64,000 bases of DNA from JACPPO01 sp965262505 (GTDB taxonomy: Bacteria > Acidobacteriota > Vicinamibacteria > Vicinamibacterales > UBA2999): positions 4,960,001 through 5,024,000 of the forward strand of contig CBDHFM010000030.1 of assembly GCA_965262505.1 (NCBI GenBank). Direction: 5' to 3'. Made by a program: the position numbers and the translations under genes. Numbering within the stretch: position 1 is the first letter of the stretch; the number at the start of each line of letters is the position of its first letter. Below, piece by piece: positions 30,062-37,838 of the stretch. Below the pieces are notes generated by a model that was given only the letters and a program-made list of their open reading frames with translations, made no database searches and was not told where the DNA came from.

Positions 30062-30180
30062 GGTATTGTCAAGTTGAGGCTGACAGCCCTTTGTGATGCC
30101 CAGCATGGCGGGTTCACGACGGGCTGGAGCCCAGTATCTTGGGAGGCGACCGACTCGCTTCTCGTCAACTTGACAATGCC
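30062..30180. repeat. 119-bp MITE with IS6-like inverted ends, copy A
   Basis: The ends GGTATTGTCAAGTTGA (30062) and, inverted, GGCATTGTCAAGTTGAC (to 30180) match the IS6 ends in this window (GGCATTGTCAACTT). The interior is strongly similar to the element at 42039-42157, in the opposite orientation, including a GGAGCCCAGTATCTTGGG block. There is no coding capacity. Confidence 0.75.
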
Positions 30181-30192
30181 GAAAATGAGAGC

Positions 30193-30519
30193 TCATAAAG
30201 CATCCGTCTTCGCGGCGAAGACGAAATCGCTTTCCGTCAGACCGTCAATCTTGTGGGTTCAGATCGTGACCTTCACTCTGCCCCAGGCAAGGAAGATGTC
30301 GGGATGGTGATCCTGGTCCTCCGCCATTTCACCAACCCGGTTGGTGAAGTCCAGCGCCTGCCGAAAATCGGCGAACCGATATTCCTTCTCGAGATGATGC
30401 TCGTCGACGACCGACCATCCCCCCTCCAGCTGCGCGAACAACGCGTCGAGCTCGGGACCCTTCAGGGGTGGAACACCGCCGCGACATGGCACACACTGTT
30501 TCTTCGACAGATCGCTCAT
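30193..30519 (-). CDS. 4a-hydroxytetrahydrobiopterin dehydratase with in-frame TGA near its C-terminus
   Basis: It starts at ATG 30519 (MSDLSKKQCVPCRGGVPPLK) with AGAGGA upstream. It has the PCD/DCoH fold: WSVVDEHHLEKEYRFADFRQ, VGEMAEDQDHHPDIFLAWGR and VKVTI. The catalytic His pair is in the EDQDHHPDI motif. After VKVTI comes TGA (30259-30261) where the family has Trp (VTLW-TH). The frame then continues THKIDGLTESDFVFAAKTDA to a second TGA at 30193. Without readthrough the product lacks the C-terminal helix and has 86 residues. It recycles the pterin cofactor of aromatic amino-acid hydroxylases, though none is seen nearby. Confidence 0.8.
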
Positions 30520-30640
30520 TTGTGTCCTCTCACTTTCCACACGACTGACCACCGCGTTGGCCGGAACCCACCCGAGCCGTTGGCAGACTCACGCCAGGCC
30601 TGAGTAGACTTGTGCCTTCGAACCCGTCACCGGAGGATAC

Positions 30641-31081
30641 ATGGCCGAAAAGATGCCCCAGACGTTCGCGAACCACACGAAGCTCGTGCCCCTGTTCCAC
30701 TACGTCGTGCTCCCGATATTGTCGATCAACGTGATCCTGGCCATCTATCGTATGGCCACGGGGTTCTCGTTTGAGACCGCGTGGGGCGCCGTCGTGGCAT
30801 GCGCGCTCATCCTGATCGGGTTCTCCGCGCGCGTGTTCGCTCTCGGGGCGCAGGACCGCGTCATCCGTCTCGAGGAGCGGCTGCGGATGCACGGTCTCCT
30901 CCCGGACGATCTGAAGCCACGTATCAACGACTTCACGATGGACCAACTGGCGGCGCTTCGGTTCGCGAGTGACGACGAGCTCCCGGCTCTCGCTCGACAG
31001 GTCATCGATGACAGCATCGGCGACCGCAAGACGATCAAACAGATGGTCGTGAGTTGGCGGGCCGACTATCAGAGGCTCTAG
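30641..31081 (+). CDS. DUF6526-family membrane protein
   Basis: This 146-residue protein has two predicted transmembrane helices (LFHYVVLPILSINVILAIYR and AWGAVVACALILIGFSARVF), followed by a cytoplasmic helical tail: GAQDRVIRLEERLRMHGLLP; DFTMDQLAALRFASDDELPA; SIGDRKTIKQMVVSWRADYQ. This composition is typical of the DUF6526 family common in Acidobacteriota and Bacteroidota. Function is unknown. It is an intact, isolated gene ending 2 bp before the convergent integrase. Confidence 0.8.
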   Translation: MAEKMPQTFANHTKLVPLFHYVVLPILSINVILAIYRMATGFSFETAWGAVVACALILIGFSARVFALGAQDRVIRLEERLRMHGLLPDDLKPRINDFTMDQLAALRFASDDELPALARQVIDDSIGDRKTIKQMVVSWRADYQRL

Positions 31082-31082
31082 T

Positions 31083-32369
31083 TCAGCCCAGGAACAGGTC
31101 GCGGGTGACGAGGCCCGCCTCGTGCACATTGGGGTCTGGCGAGGAGAGGCTGCGCCCCCCTTCAAATCCCCGGCCGCCCGCGCAGAGATAGGCCGCCCAG
31201 TCGTCCATTAACCGGCGGCGGCGCGCGAAGAGGTCCGACCGCGCATAAGCCGCCTCCGTCGGGTTGCGCACCGTATGGGCGAGCGCGGCTTCGACCACCT
31301 CACGCGGCGTATTCGTGTGCTCCGCCGCCCAGTCCCGGAAGCTCGACCGGAATCCATGGGGCACGGCGGCGATGCCGAGTTCTTTGATCAGCTTGCTCAG
31401 CCGTTTGTCGGAAAGCGGCTTCCCACGCGGGTTGGGGAACACGAGGCCGGTTCCCTCGTGTCGTCCACCCGCGTCAGTGAGAACCGCCATGGCGCGTGCG
31501 GAGAGCGGGACCCGGTGATCGCGCTTCGCCTTCATCCGTGCGGCGGGGATGGTCCACACACGCTCGTCCAGGTCCATCTCGTTCCACGTCGCCAAGCGCA
31601 CTTCGCCGGACCGCGCCGCCGTCAACACCAGAAACTCGAACGCCTGCCCCGTGGTGACCGACGCCGTGGATGCCCAGACGGTTGTGACGGCGTCCGCGAC
31701 CTCGCCGTGAGGCAACGCTCGCATGTGCTGAACGATGGATTGCTGCCGGCCAAGAGCCTGCCCCAGGACATCGCCCGCCGGGTTGTCCGGCCGGTAGCCC
31801 ATCGCGACCGCCCACTTCATCACGGCGCCGATCCGTTGTCGCACGCGCCGGGCGGTTGCGGGCTTCGTGTGCCAGATGGGAGTGAGGGTCGCCAACACAT
31901 CGGCGGTGGTGACTGCGGAGACCGGCACCTGGCCAAAGCACGGGAACGCATAGGCGCGCAGACTACGCGGCCAGTCCAGTGCGTGTTTGGCATTTCGCCA
32001 GCCGGGGCGCTGTTGCCCTAGCACACGGGCGGCGGCCGCCTCGAACGTGAGCTGCCCGTGCACTCTCCGTCTGGTGGCCAACGGGTCCCCGCCCGCCCGT
32101 GCCACTTTGCGCTGGGCCAACGCCATCTCGCGGGCCTCGGCCAGCGACACGAGTGGGTAGCCGCCGAGCCCGAGTTCCCGGCGGCGGCCCTTGATCACGA
32201 GGCGCTGCACCCAACAGCGGGCCCCGGTCGGCAGCACCAGCACGTACAGCCCCTGCCCGTCGCAGTACCGCCCCGGCCGTGTCACCGTGCGGACAAAGGC
32301 TGCGCTCAACGCCTTCTCCGGGTGCTTTCCGTGCTTGCGCCCAGGGGTGATTCGCGTCGCATCCACCAT
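31083..32369 (-). CDS. P4-type tyrosine recombinase/integrase (DUF4102), copy 1
   Basis: The start is ATG 32369 with GAGGTGA 8 nt upstream; a TTG two codons earlier is possible. The N-terminal DUF4102 domain has FVRTVTRPGRYCDGQGLYVL and LVIKGRRRELGLGGYPLVSL. The catalytic domain has Arg in LTAARSGEVRLATWNEMD, the HGFRSSFRDWA box, His in VEAALAHTVRNPTEAAYARS, and Tyr in that last block (AAYARSDLF). All catalytic residues are present, so it should be active. P4-type integrases insert islands at tRNA or tmRNA genes. A related copy lies at 45.8 kb in the opposite direction. Confidence 0.9.
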   Translation of the reverse strand: MVDATRITPGRKHGKHPEKALSAAFVRTVTRPGRYCDGQGLYVLVLPTGARCWVQRLVIKGRRRELGLGGYPLVSLAEAREMALAQRKVARAGGDPLATRRRVHGQLTFEAAAARVLGQQRPGWRNAKHALDWPRSLRAYAFPCFGQVPVSAVTTADVLATLTPIWHTKPATARRVRQRIGAVMKWAVAMGYRPDNPAGDVLGQALGRQQSIVQHMRALPHGEVADAVTTVWASTASVTTGQAFEFLVLTAARSGEVRLATWNEMDLDERVWTIPAARMKAKRDHRVPLSARAMAVLTDAGGRHEGTGLVFPNPRGKPLSDKRLSKLIKELGIAAVPHGFRSSFRDWAAEHTNTPREVVEAALAHTVRNPTEAAYARSDLFARRRRLMDDWAAYLCAGGRGFEGGRSLSSPDPNVHEAGLVTRDLFLG

Positions 32370-32522
32370 GTTCAATCACCTCTTTATTCCCACCATTATA
32401 AATCGGAATCAGGCGGATGCGATCGGAACGCACGGGACAGACGAATGCTACTTAACTATTGCTAATATAAATATTTATGGATGTCATCGGCTGTCAGTGG
32501 ATGGTGTCGGAATATAGGCTGC
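32370..32522. promoter_or_regulatory. AT-rich leader upstream of integrase copy 1
   Basis: This 150-bp block is far more AT-rich than the surroundings (for example AATATAAATATTTATGG near 32464-32480). On the minus strand TATAAT (32400-32395) is followed by GAGGTGA and the start codon. No good -35 box was found. It could hold the promoter and the attachment or arm sites of the integrase. Confidence 0.35.
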
Positions 32523-33003
32523 GGGGGATGATGCGACCACCGCCCTCGATCTGCTCACCGCCGTCGAGGGCCCTCTCGTGCGCGTCACCGCTGACGCCGC
32601 CTATGACACGGTCGCCGTCTACGAAACGGCGGGGGCGCGGGGTGCGACGGTCGTCATCCCACCGGCCAGGACGGCGAACGTCTCTGGCCACGGCCCGCGG
32701 TCGCCCGCGCGGGATCGGACGATCACGTTGGTGAAGCAGCTCGGCCGGCGCCGTCGGAAGAAGGCGTCCGGGTACCATCGTCAGGGCCGGGTGGAGAACA
32801 CGTTCTTCCGCTACAAGTCCATCATCGGCGATGGCCTTCGCGCCCGGAGCCCAGCCGGGCAGGGGAGTGAGGTGGTCCTCGGCTGCGAAATCCTCAATCG
32901 AATGACCGCCCTCGGCCGACCAGTGTCGTATCGCATCGGTAGGTGAGGATCCTGTCGGTGGGCATCGTGCGGGCCAGTGAGGATTCGTGCAACAACGCCA
33001 CAC
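32523..33003 (+). pseudogene. IS5 transposase C-terminal half and right end
   Basis: It encodes VRVTADAAYDTVAVYETAGA, GRVENTFFRYKSIIGDGLRA and CEILNRMTALGRPVSYRIGR, followed by a right end resembling GGATTCGTGCAACAACGCCA. The first half of the transposase is missing. Its right end lies inside the HTH part of the resolvase gene. Confidence 0.7.
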
Positions 33004-33009
33004 GGAGGT

Positions 33010-33397
33010 GTCGCGGTGCGCCATCGCGGCCTGGGCCAGCCGCACCTGGGCTTTCGATAGCGCGAACGTCCGGCCGCCGTTGCGCCCGCGCGGCCGTGAG
33101 CCCGGCCCGGGTGCGTTCGCGAATCAGCTCCCGCTCGAACTCGGCCAGCGCCGCAAAGATGCCGAACACGAGGCGCCCGGCGGCGGTGGTGGTGTCGATC
33201 TGCGCGCCTTGCCCGGTGAGCACCCGCAGGCCCACGCCGCGGGTCGACAGATCCTGCACGGGGTTGACCAGGTGGACGAGGGTGCGGCCGAGGCGGTCGA
33301 GCGTCCAGACGACGCCCGCGGCCCGCAGCGCGGCGCGCTGCAGGTCCAGCGACTGGGAGCCGTCCGCCTTTGAGACGCGGGCGTAACCGATCAGCAT
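33010..33397 (-). pseudogene. serine resolvase (TnpR-like), internally deleted and C-truncated
   Basis: The start MLIGYARVSKADGSQSLDLQ contains the catalytic Ser (RVSK). After LQRAALRAAGVVW the text jumps to TLDRLGRTLVHLVNPVQDLS, so roughly 40 residues between the two are missing. It then continues FGIFAALAEFERELIRERTR. The HTH end (RLAQAAMAHRDTSV, one frame over) is cut by the IS5. The first 15 or so residues recur as fragments at 34.9 and 37.6 kb. Confidence 0.65.
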
Positions 33398-33434
33398 GTG
33401 TCGTAAATTGGCACCCCGCGAATAGAGGCAATGA

Positions 33435-34262
33435 TCACGCCCGCGAGCGCGACACCCAGCCGCCAAGGCTGACCAGCAACAGACCGAGCAGGCCGACGCC
33501 GGCCAACGGCAACGCCGGAACCGGAACCGACCCGACCGTGGAGTTGTTGACGGCGTTCCGGGTGAACGAGGCCGCGTCGTTTCCGTCCCGGTCGTGTAGG
33601 CCGTGCTCGTCGTCTCCAGGGGTGGGATCCGCGTAGGAGACGGTGACCGTCTGGCCGCTGGTGATGACGGGCGAAAGACCCGCGAAGGCGATCGAGTTTC
33701 CCAACGTCACCCGTCCGGTTCGGCTCACCGGCTGGCCGTCGGCGGTGATCGAAAACGGATCATCAAAACCATCGACAGGGTTGCGGGTGATATAGACATC
33801 CTCATCGAACGTCAAGGTGATTTGGTCTCCGGTGTCCTCCACGACCACGCTGACGAGCGAGGGCGGCGTGGTGTCTGGCGTAGGTTCAACGAACTCGAAG
33901 CTCCCTTCACAGGCTATACCCAACGCCTCTACGGTGAGAGTGCCCATCGTCTGCGAATTGAACGTCAAATTGGATACTTGGGGAATCGGAAAGATGTCAG
34001 CTCTCATGGTGAGGGTTCCGGTGTTCGCACCGGTTCCCTGGTATTCGTAGCTGCCCTGGAATCCATTCGTCTCGAATCGTCCTGGACCGATGAACGTGGC
34101 GGGGGCAATCCCCTCGCCGTCGTTGCAGTCTGGGGCGTCAAGTTGCAATATCCAACCCGTGAACCGTTGCTCGAATTCCGCTTGACTCTGTGGCGCCAGC
34201 TGGGGAAAGGCCACGCCCGGAAAGATGACGATGAACGCGACGGCAACGAGGAACATGCGCAT
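33435..34262 (-). CDS. secreted SwmB-domain protein with C-terminal sorting signal
   Basis: This protein of about 275 residues has a signal peptide (MRMFLVAVAFIVIFPGVAFP). A Cys-containing N-terminal domain is followed by a linker PTPDTTPP and a SwmB repeat: ITLTFDEDVYITRNPVDGFD; SYADPTPGDDEHGLHDRDGN; DAASF. The C-terminus is VPVPALPLAGVGLLGLLLVS followed by LGGWVSRSRA, i.e. a short motif, a hydrophobic helix and a basic tail, as in PEP-CTERM/IPTL-CTERM-type exosortase substrates. It is probably a surface or matrix protein. No sortase or exosortase is in the window. The VPALP motif is not a canonical PEP, so the sorting call is tentative. Confidence 0.75.
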   Translation of the reverse strand: MRMFLVAVAFIVIFPGVAFPQLAPQSQAEFEQRFTGWILQLDAPDCNDGEGIAPATFIGPGRFETNGFQGSYEYQGTGANTGTLTMRADIFPIPQVSNLTFNSQTMGTLTVEALGIACEGSFEFVEPTPDTTPPSLVSVVVEDTGDQITLTFDEDVYITRNPVDGFDDPFSITADGQPVSRTGRVTLGNSIAFAGLSPVITSGQTVTVSYADPTPGDDEHGLHDRDGNDAASFTRNAVNNSTVGSVPVPALPLAGVGLLGLLLVSLGGWVSRSRA

Positions 34263-34603
34263 CGATTTTGCCTCTTCCAAGCGGACTCGCTAGGCACCAT
34301 TGGAAAGTCGGTCTCAGTCCCCGGATGCCTTGGCAACTCTACCGCACGTCGCCGCGGCGACTCCGGTTCTTGGCCCCAGGTGTCGGGGCGTCGTCCCGTG
34401 CGGCAGCTTCCAATGAACCGGAGCGCGCGCGCACCCTGGGAAACCTTTTGTCGGATATTACCTATTTGAAACCCTTCCGCGCCCCGTACACATGCATGGG
34501 ATACGAAAAATGATGGGCACCCGGCGCGGCGCCGGGGCGTGCACATGGCCGCAAACGGTGTCCTGAATCCCATCCGGGATTTCCATTCCAGGCGCTGGCG
34601 GTC
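34263..34603. other. intergenic region without clear gene
   Basis: 341 bp between the SwmB gene and the next small ORF. It contains a GC-rich potential stem (GCACCCGGCGC facing GCGCCGG) near 34518-34543 without a T-run. I could not recognise a riboswitch or a terminator. An ATG at 34545 starts a frame (MAANGVLNPIRDF) that may be the frameshifted true start of the following gene. Confidence 0.3.
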
Positions 34604-34876
34604 GTGCTGGGCGTGATCTGCGGCTACATTCGCAAAAGAAGCGGGATCCACGACGGTGAGGCGCCGATTACGTGCGAGTGTCTGGCCACGAATGCGCTGT
34701 TCTACGGGTTCCTCTTTGTGGGCATCCTGTTTTTCTGGAACTGGTTCAATCTCCTGAGTCCAGAGTTCACCGCTGTAGGGACGGATACCATCGACTTGGT
34801 GTGGGGGTTCATCAACGCCGCGCTGCCGCTATTGGCGGGCACGCTGGGCCTTGCCCTGCTGCGTGGCGACACGTAA
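34604..34876 (+). CDS. small membrane protein, unknown
   Basis: The 90-residue reading starts at GTG 34604, but the frame is open upstream with plausible sequence (PFQALAVVLGVICGYIRKRS), so the true 5' end is uncertain and a frameshift near 34580 is possible. Two hydrophobic segments (ALFYGFLFVGILFFWNWFNL and LVWGFINAALPLLAGTLGLA) suggest a membrane protein. No family is recognised. It sits between the SwmB gene and a resolvase fragment. Confidence 0.35.
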   Translation: MLGVICGYIRKRSGIHDGEAPITCECLATNALFYGFLFVGILFFWNWFNLLSPEFTAVGTDTIDLVWGFINAALPLLAGTLGLALLRGDT

Positions 34877-34904
34877 GTTCCACTGGCTGGCTCGTCGATG
34901 CACG

Positions 34905-34975
34905 ATTGCCGTCTGCTTTCGAGACGTGGGCGTAGCCGATCAGTATGTGTCGTAAACGGTCGTTTGCGACAGGCG
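34905..34975 (-). pseudogene. resolvase 5' fragment with res-like palindrome, copy 2
   Basis: The minus strand reads LRHILIGYAHVSKADGNR, the start of the same resolvase as at 33.4 kb, with the first Met replaced. Directly upstream lies a 24-bp near-palindrome (34948-34971, half-sites TGTCGTAAACG and CGTTTGCGACA) resembling a resolvase operator or res half-site pair. It abuts the 3' end of the next receptor gene. Confidence 0.55.
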
Positions 34976-34999
34976 GGCGAGGGCTGAGGCGGTTGTTGG

Positions 35000-37474
35000 T
35001 CAGAAGCTGACACGCGTGCTGATGCCGACGCGGCGCGGCGGGTTGGTCAGATAGCCGACCCGGGCGAGCGTGCCCCGCTCTTGGTCGAGCGCGAGGAACG
35101 CCCGCTCGTCGGTGACGTTGTTGATGAAGAAGGCGATGTCCCACACGCCGTTGAGCACCCCGATCCTAGTGTTGAGGATGTTGTAGGCCGGCAGTTTCGG
35201 ATTGAAGGTGAAGGTACTCTGCGTCAGCGGACCACCGATGAATGTGTCCGGGTGCAACGCGGGCGTCAGCGCCGTCAAGTCGACGGAGCCGAACCCCTCG
35301 GCCTGGTCGCCGATCTGGGTGAAGCGCGATCCGACGTGCTGGTACACGCCGCTCAGATAGCCGACCCAGCCGCCCATGACCCACCGCCACGTGGCGGCCG
35401 CCGTCGTCTGGAACCGCGGCGTCGTCGGCAGGCGCTTGCCGTCCTCGATGCCTGCGATGATGCCCGTGGCGTTCCCGGCGGCGTCGTACGCCTCCAAGGT
35501 CGACTGGAGTCTGGCGTCGGCCACGCTGGCGGCGAGGGCGACGTCGAAGAGGGGCGTCGGCTGTGCCGTGACCTCGACTTCCAGGCCGGCGCTCCGGGCG
35601 TCCGGCACGTTGAAGATGACCCGCGACGAGCACGAACCGGCCGTCACCGTTGCCTGCAGATTGCGGATGTCCATGTAGAAGCCGGAGACGTTCACCGTCC
35701 CACGGCCGCCCAGGATGGTGGACTTGGTGCCCACCTCGTAATTCCAGAGCGTTTCATTGTCCCAGGTGGGGCGGTCACCAAAGGTCTCCAAATCCCTCGG
35801 CGTGCAGAGCGGCGTATTGAGCGGATCGTTAATGCCGCCGAGGCGGAAGCCCTTCGACACCTGCGCGTTCACCTGCGTCGCCTCGGTCACGGCGTAGCTG
35901 GCGATGACCCGCGGAGCAATGCCGGCTGCCGTCGTCGTCCCGTCGCTGTCGAGCGGATCGGCAAACAGGCCGTCGAACGTCTGGGTGCGCCGCTCGTCGA
36001 AGTCGTACCAGCGAAGACCGCCGGTCAGGCTGAACCGGTCGGTGACGGCCAGCGAGATCTCCCCGAACAGTGCGAGCTGATCGAAGTCGTAGGTGAGATC
36101 GGAGAAAAAGAGTTCTTCCGTGTCGGGGTGGCCCGCCAGGGTCCGGGAGCCCGCCCAGACGAGATCCGGGCTCCCCGTCACGACCCGCAAGAAATCGGAG
36201 ACCGCGCCGCTGTTGACGGCCACATAGTCCTCCGCCCGCGCGCTCTGGCCGTACTCGCGTTCGGCCGTGCTGTAAAAGGCACCGAGGACCCAGGCGACCC
36301 GCTCGGTGTCGCTCGCGACACGGAGTTCCTGCGTCAGGCCCGTGGCGGCCGTCTCGTCAATGAGCGGCACGTCGAGGGTATAGCCCGCTTCCGGCGCGCC
36401 GAACGGGCTGAAGGAGATGCTGGCACCCAGCGCTGTGGCATCGCGGACTACCTGCACGTCACGGGTGGTGAGCGAGGTGATAGCCGTCACCGCCACGCCG
36501 CCGACGTCGTAGGCGATCGTGACGTCGCCCAGCAGGAACGTGTCCGCGAACGGCTCCTCGACCTGCGTGAAGTGCTGGCGCGCGCCCAGCGTCATCGCGG
36601 GCCGCGTGGTCGTGTACGGATTGGCCAGGATGTTGTACGCGTCGATCCGGTTCCACCCATCCATCGAGACGTCCTGGTAGTGCAGGCGCGGCGTGATAGA
36701 GACCTGGGCGTTCGGCTGCAGGCGCAACGCCACGCGGGCGCCAGTGCGCCGGCCGCGATTGACGTTCTCGTGGAAGCTCAGATCGGGCTGCACGGCGTCC
36801 ATGAAGCCCCCGATGGTCGTGTTATAGGCCGTGACGCGGGCGGCCATCGCCTCGCCGAGCGGAATGTTGACCGCGAATTTCGCGTCGTTGCCGAACCCGC
36901 CGCTGTGAATCGCGCTGACACCGAACTCGCCCGCCGCCTCGGCGACGCCGATCGCCGGCTGGTTCGTGATGTACCGCACCGTGCCCGACAGAGAGCCCGA
37001 GCCAAACAACGTTCCCTGCGGTCCGCGCAGTACCTCAATGCGCGACATGTCGAAGAGATCGAGATCCGGTGTGAAGAGGGAGAGAGAAATGACCGATTCG
37101 TCGAGATAGACGCCGACCTGCTCCTTGACGCCCGGCTGGTCGCGGACGATTTGCCCGGCCGAAACGCCGCGCATCGCGATCTGGCTCTGGCCAGGCCCGA
37201 GGTTTTGCACGGAGAAGCCCGCGACGTTCACCGATACGTCCTCAAGGCTCTCGGCACCACGGGTCCGCAGGACCTGCGGCGTCGGCGCGGCCACGGAGAA
37301 GGGCACCGACTGGAGGTTTTCCTCGCGCTTCCGGGCCGTGACCCGGACCGTGACCTCGTCGGTGAACTGCGGCAGTTTCTCGTCCTCGGCCTGCGCATCC
37401 TGCTGCGCCACCGCCGGCAGCGGCAGGAACAGCAGGCAGGCGACGGTCCCGCAGGCGCCAATCTGTCTTCGCAT
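35000..37474 (-). CDS. TonB-dependent receptor (outer-membrane siderophore-type)
   Basis: This protein of 824 residues starts at ATG 37474 (MRRQIGACGTVACLLFLPLP, signal peptide ending AVAQQ), preceded by GGGAGGG. The open frame extends further upstream but only through IS and resolvase remnants. The plug domain is ENLQSVPFSVAAPTPQVLR, then RIEVLRGPQGTLFGSGSLSG, the hallmark TBDR plug block. The barrel includes LTGGLRWYDFDERRTQTFDG and VNAQVSKGFRLGGINDPLN, and ends in RRVGISTRVSF with terminal Phe. There is no carboxypeptidase-regulatory domain, unlike the other two receptors. It resembles receptors for siderophores or other chelates; the substrate is unknown. Confidence 0.88.
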   Translation of the reverse strand: MRRQIGACGTVACLLFLPLPAVAQQDAQAEDEKLPQFTDEVTVRVTARKREENLQSVPFSVAAPTPQVLRTRGAESLEDVSVNVAGFSVQNLGPGQSQIAMRGVSAGQIVRDQPGVKEQVGVYLDESVISLSLFTPDLDLFDMSRIEVLRGPQGTLFGSGSLSGTVRYITNQPAIGVAEAAGEFGVSAIHSGGFGNDAKFAVNIPLGEAMAARVTAYNTTIGGFMDAVQPDLSFHENVNRGRRTGARVALRLQPNAQVSITPRLHYQDVSMDGWNRIDAYNILANPYTTTRPAMTLGARQHFTQVEEPFADTFLLGDVTIAYDVGGVAVTAITSLTTRDVQVVRDATALGASISFSPFGAPEAGYTLDVPLIDETAATGLTQELRVASDTERVAWVLGAFYSTAEREYGQSARAEDYVAVNSGAVSDFLRVVTGSPDLVWAGSRTLAGHPDTEELFFSDLTYDFDQLALFGEISLAVTDRFSLTGGLRWYDFDERRTQTFDGLFADPLDSDGTTTAAGIAPRVIASYAVTEATQVNAQVSKGFRLGGINDPLNTPLCTPRDLETFGDRPTWDNETLWNYEVGTKSTILGGRGTVNVSGFYMDIRNLQATVTAGSCSSRVIFNVPDARSAGLEVEVTAQPTPLFDVALAASVADARLQSTLEAYDAAGNATGIIAGIEDGKRLPTTPRFQTTAAATWRWVMGGWVGYLSGVYQHVGSRFTQIGDQAEGFGSVDLTALTPALHPDTFIGGPLTQSTFTFNPKLPAYNILNTRIGVLNGVWDIAFFINNVTDERAFLALDQERGTLARVGYLTNPPRRVGISTRVSF

Positions 37475-37504
37475 CAGCCCTCCCAGGAAACAACGAGTGG
37501 TCAC

Positions 37505-37552
37505 GACGGCGTTGGTGCATGGATCCCGTGCCCGCGGTGAGCAATGATCCGA
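37505..37552 (+). mobile_element. IS5 left-end fragment
   Basis: GGCGTTGGTGCATGGATCCC and the following bases are almost identical to the IS5 left end at 16548, giving about 45 bp of homology. Nothing else of the element remains here. Confidence 0.6.
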
Positions 37553-37629
37553 CATCCGATGCAGCCCGCAGGTTATCGGACGCCTGCCCCAGGCTGCGCG
37601 GCAACTGTGAAACACCCAGCCGACCAGAG

Positions 37630-37690
37630 CGACCGCTGTAGCCGATCCGCATGTATCGCAAACGGTCGTTTGCGACATGTCCGCGCGGCA
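37630..37690 (-). pseudogene. resolvase 5' fragment with res-like palindrome, copy 3
   Basis: On the minus strand the reading MRIGYS lies immediately downstream of a 24-bp near-palindrome at 37654-37677 with the same half-sites as copy 2 (TATCGCAAACG and CGTTTGCGACA). Only six codons of the resolvase remain before the homology ends. Confidence 0.5.
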
Positions 37691-37744
37691 TCACGGTCCA
37701 GCGCGCTCCGATTCAAGGGGGCGAGGACCTTCTCGCCTTGCTCG
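37691..37744 (+). repeat. 54-bp direct repeat, left copy
   Basis: This is nearly identical (differences at three positions, including one base of length) to 41856-41908 in the same orientation. It contains GCGAGGACCTTCTCGCCTTG. The two copies bracket the barrel protein and an Oar-like receptor. Confidence 0.7.
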
Positions 37745-37838
37745 TATCTTGAGCAGCCAGCAAGGCGATCCACTCCGCCGCGCGCTCGGTCAAGCCAACA
37801 GGCTCGCCGCGGCAGGTCGCGGTCGTGCAAGTCGGGAA

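Noticed and set aside
30259..30261. Possible genome-wide reassignment of TGA to tryptophan (or selenocysteine at these sites)
   Set aside because: Several well-supported genes here terminate at TGA at their expected C-terminus (M16 protease, exonuclease III, antitoxin, halogenase), and no selenocysteine-type stem-loop or Cys/Sec family context is visible. Mutation or readthrough is simpler.
34281..34420. Possible c-di-GMP riboswitch upstream of the SwmB gene
   Set aside because: The expected conserved GEMM core elements were not found on the minus strand, so the call could not be supported.
34518..34543. Intrinsic terminator
   Set aside because: The GC-rich stem has no following T-run on either strand.
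35081..37540. An 819-residue plus-strand frame opposite the TonB receptor
   Set aside because: Antisense shadow; the minus strand carries signal peptide, plug motifs and terminal Phe.
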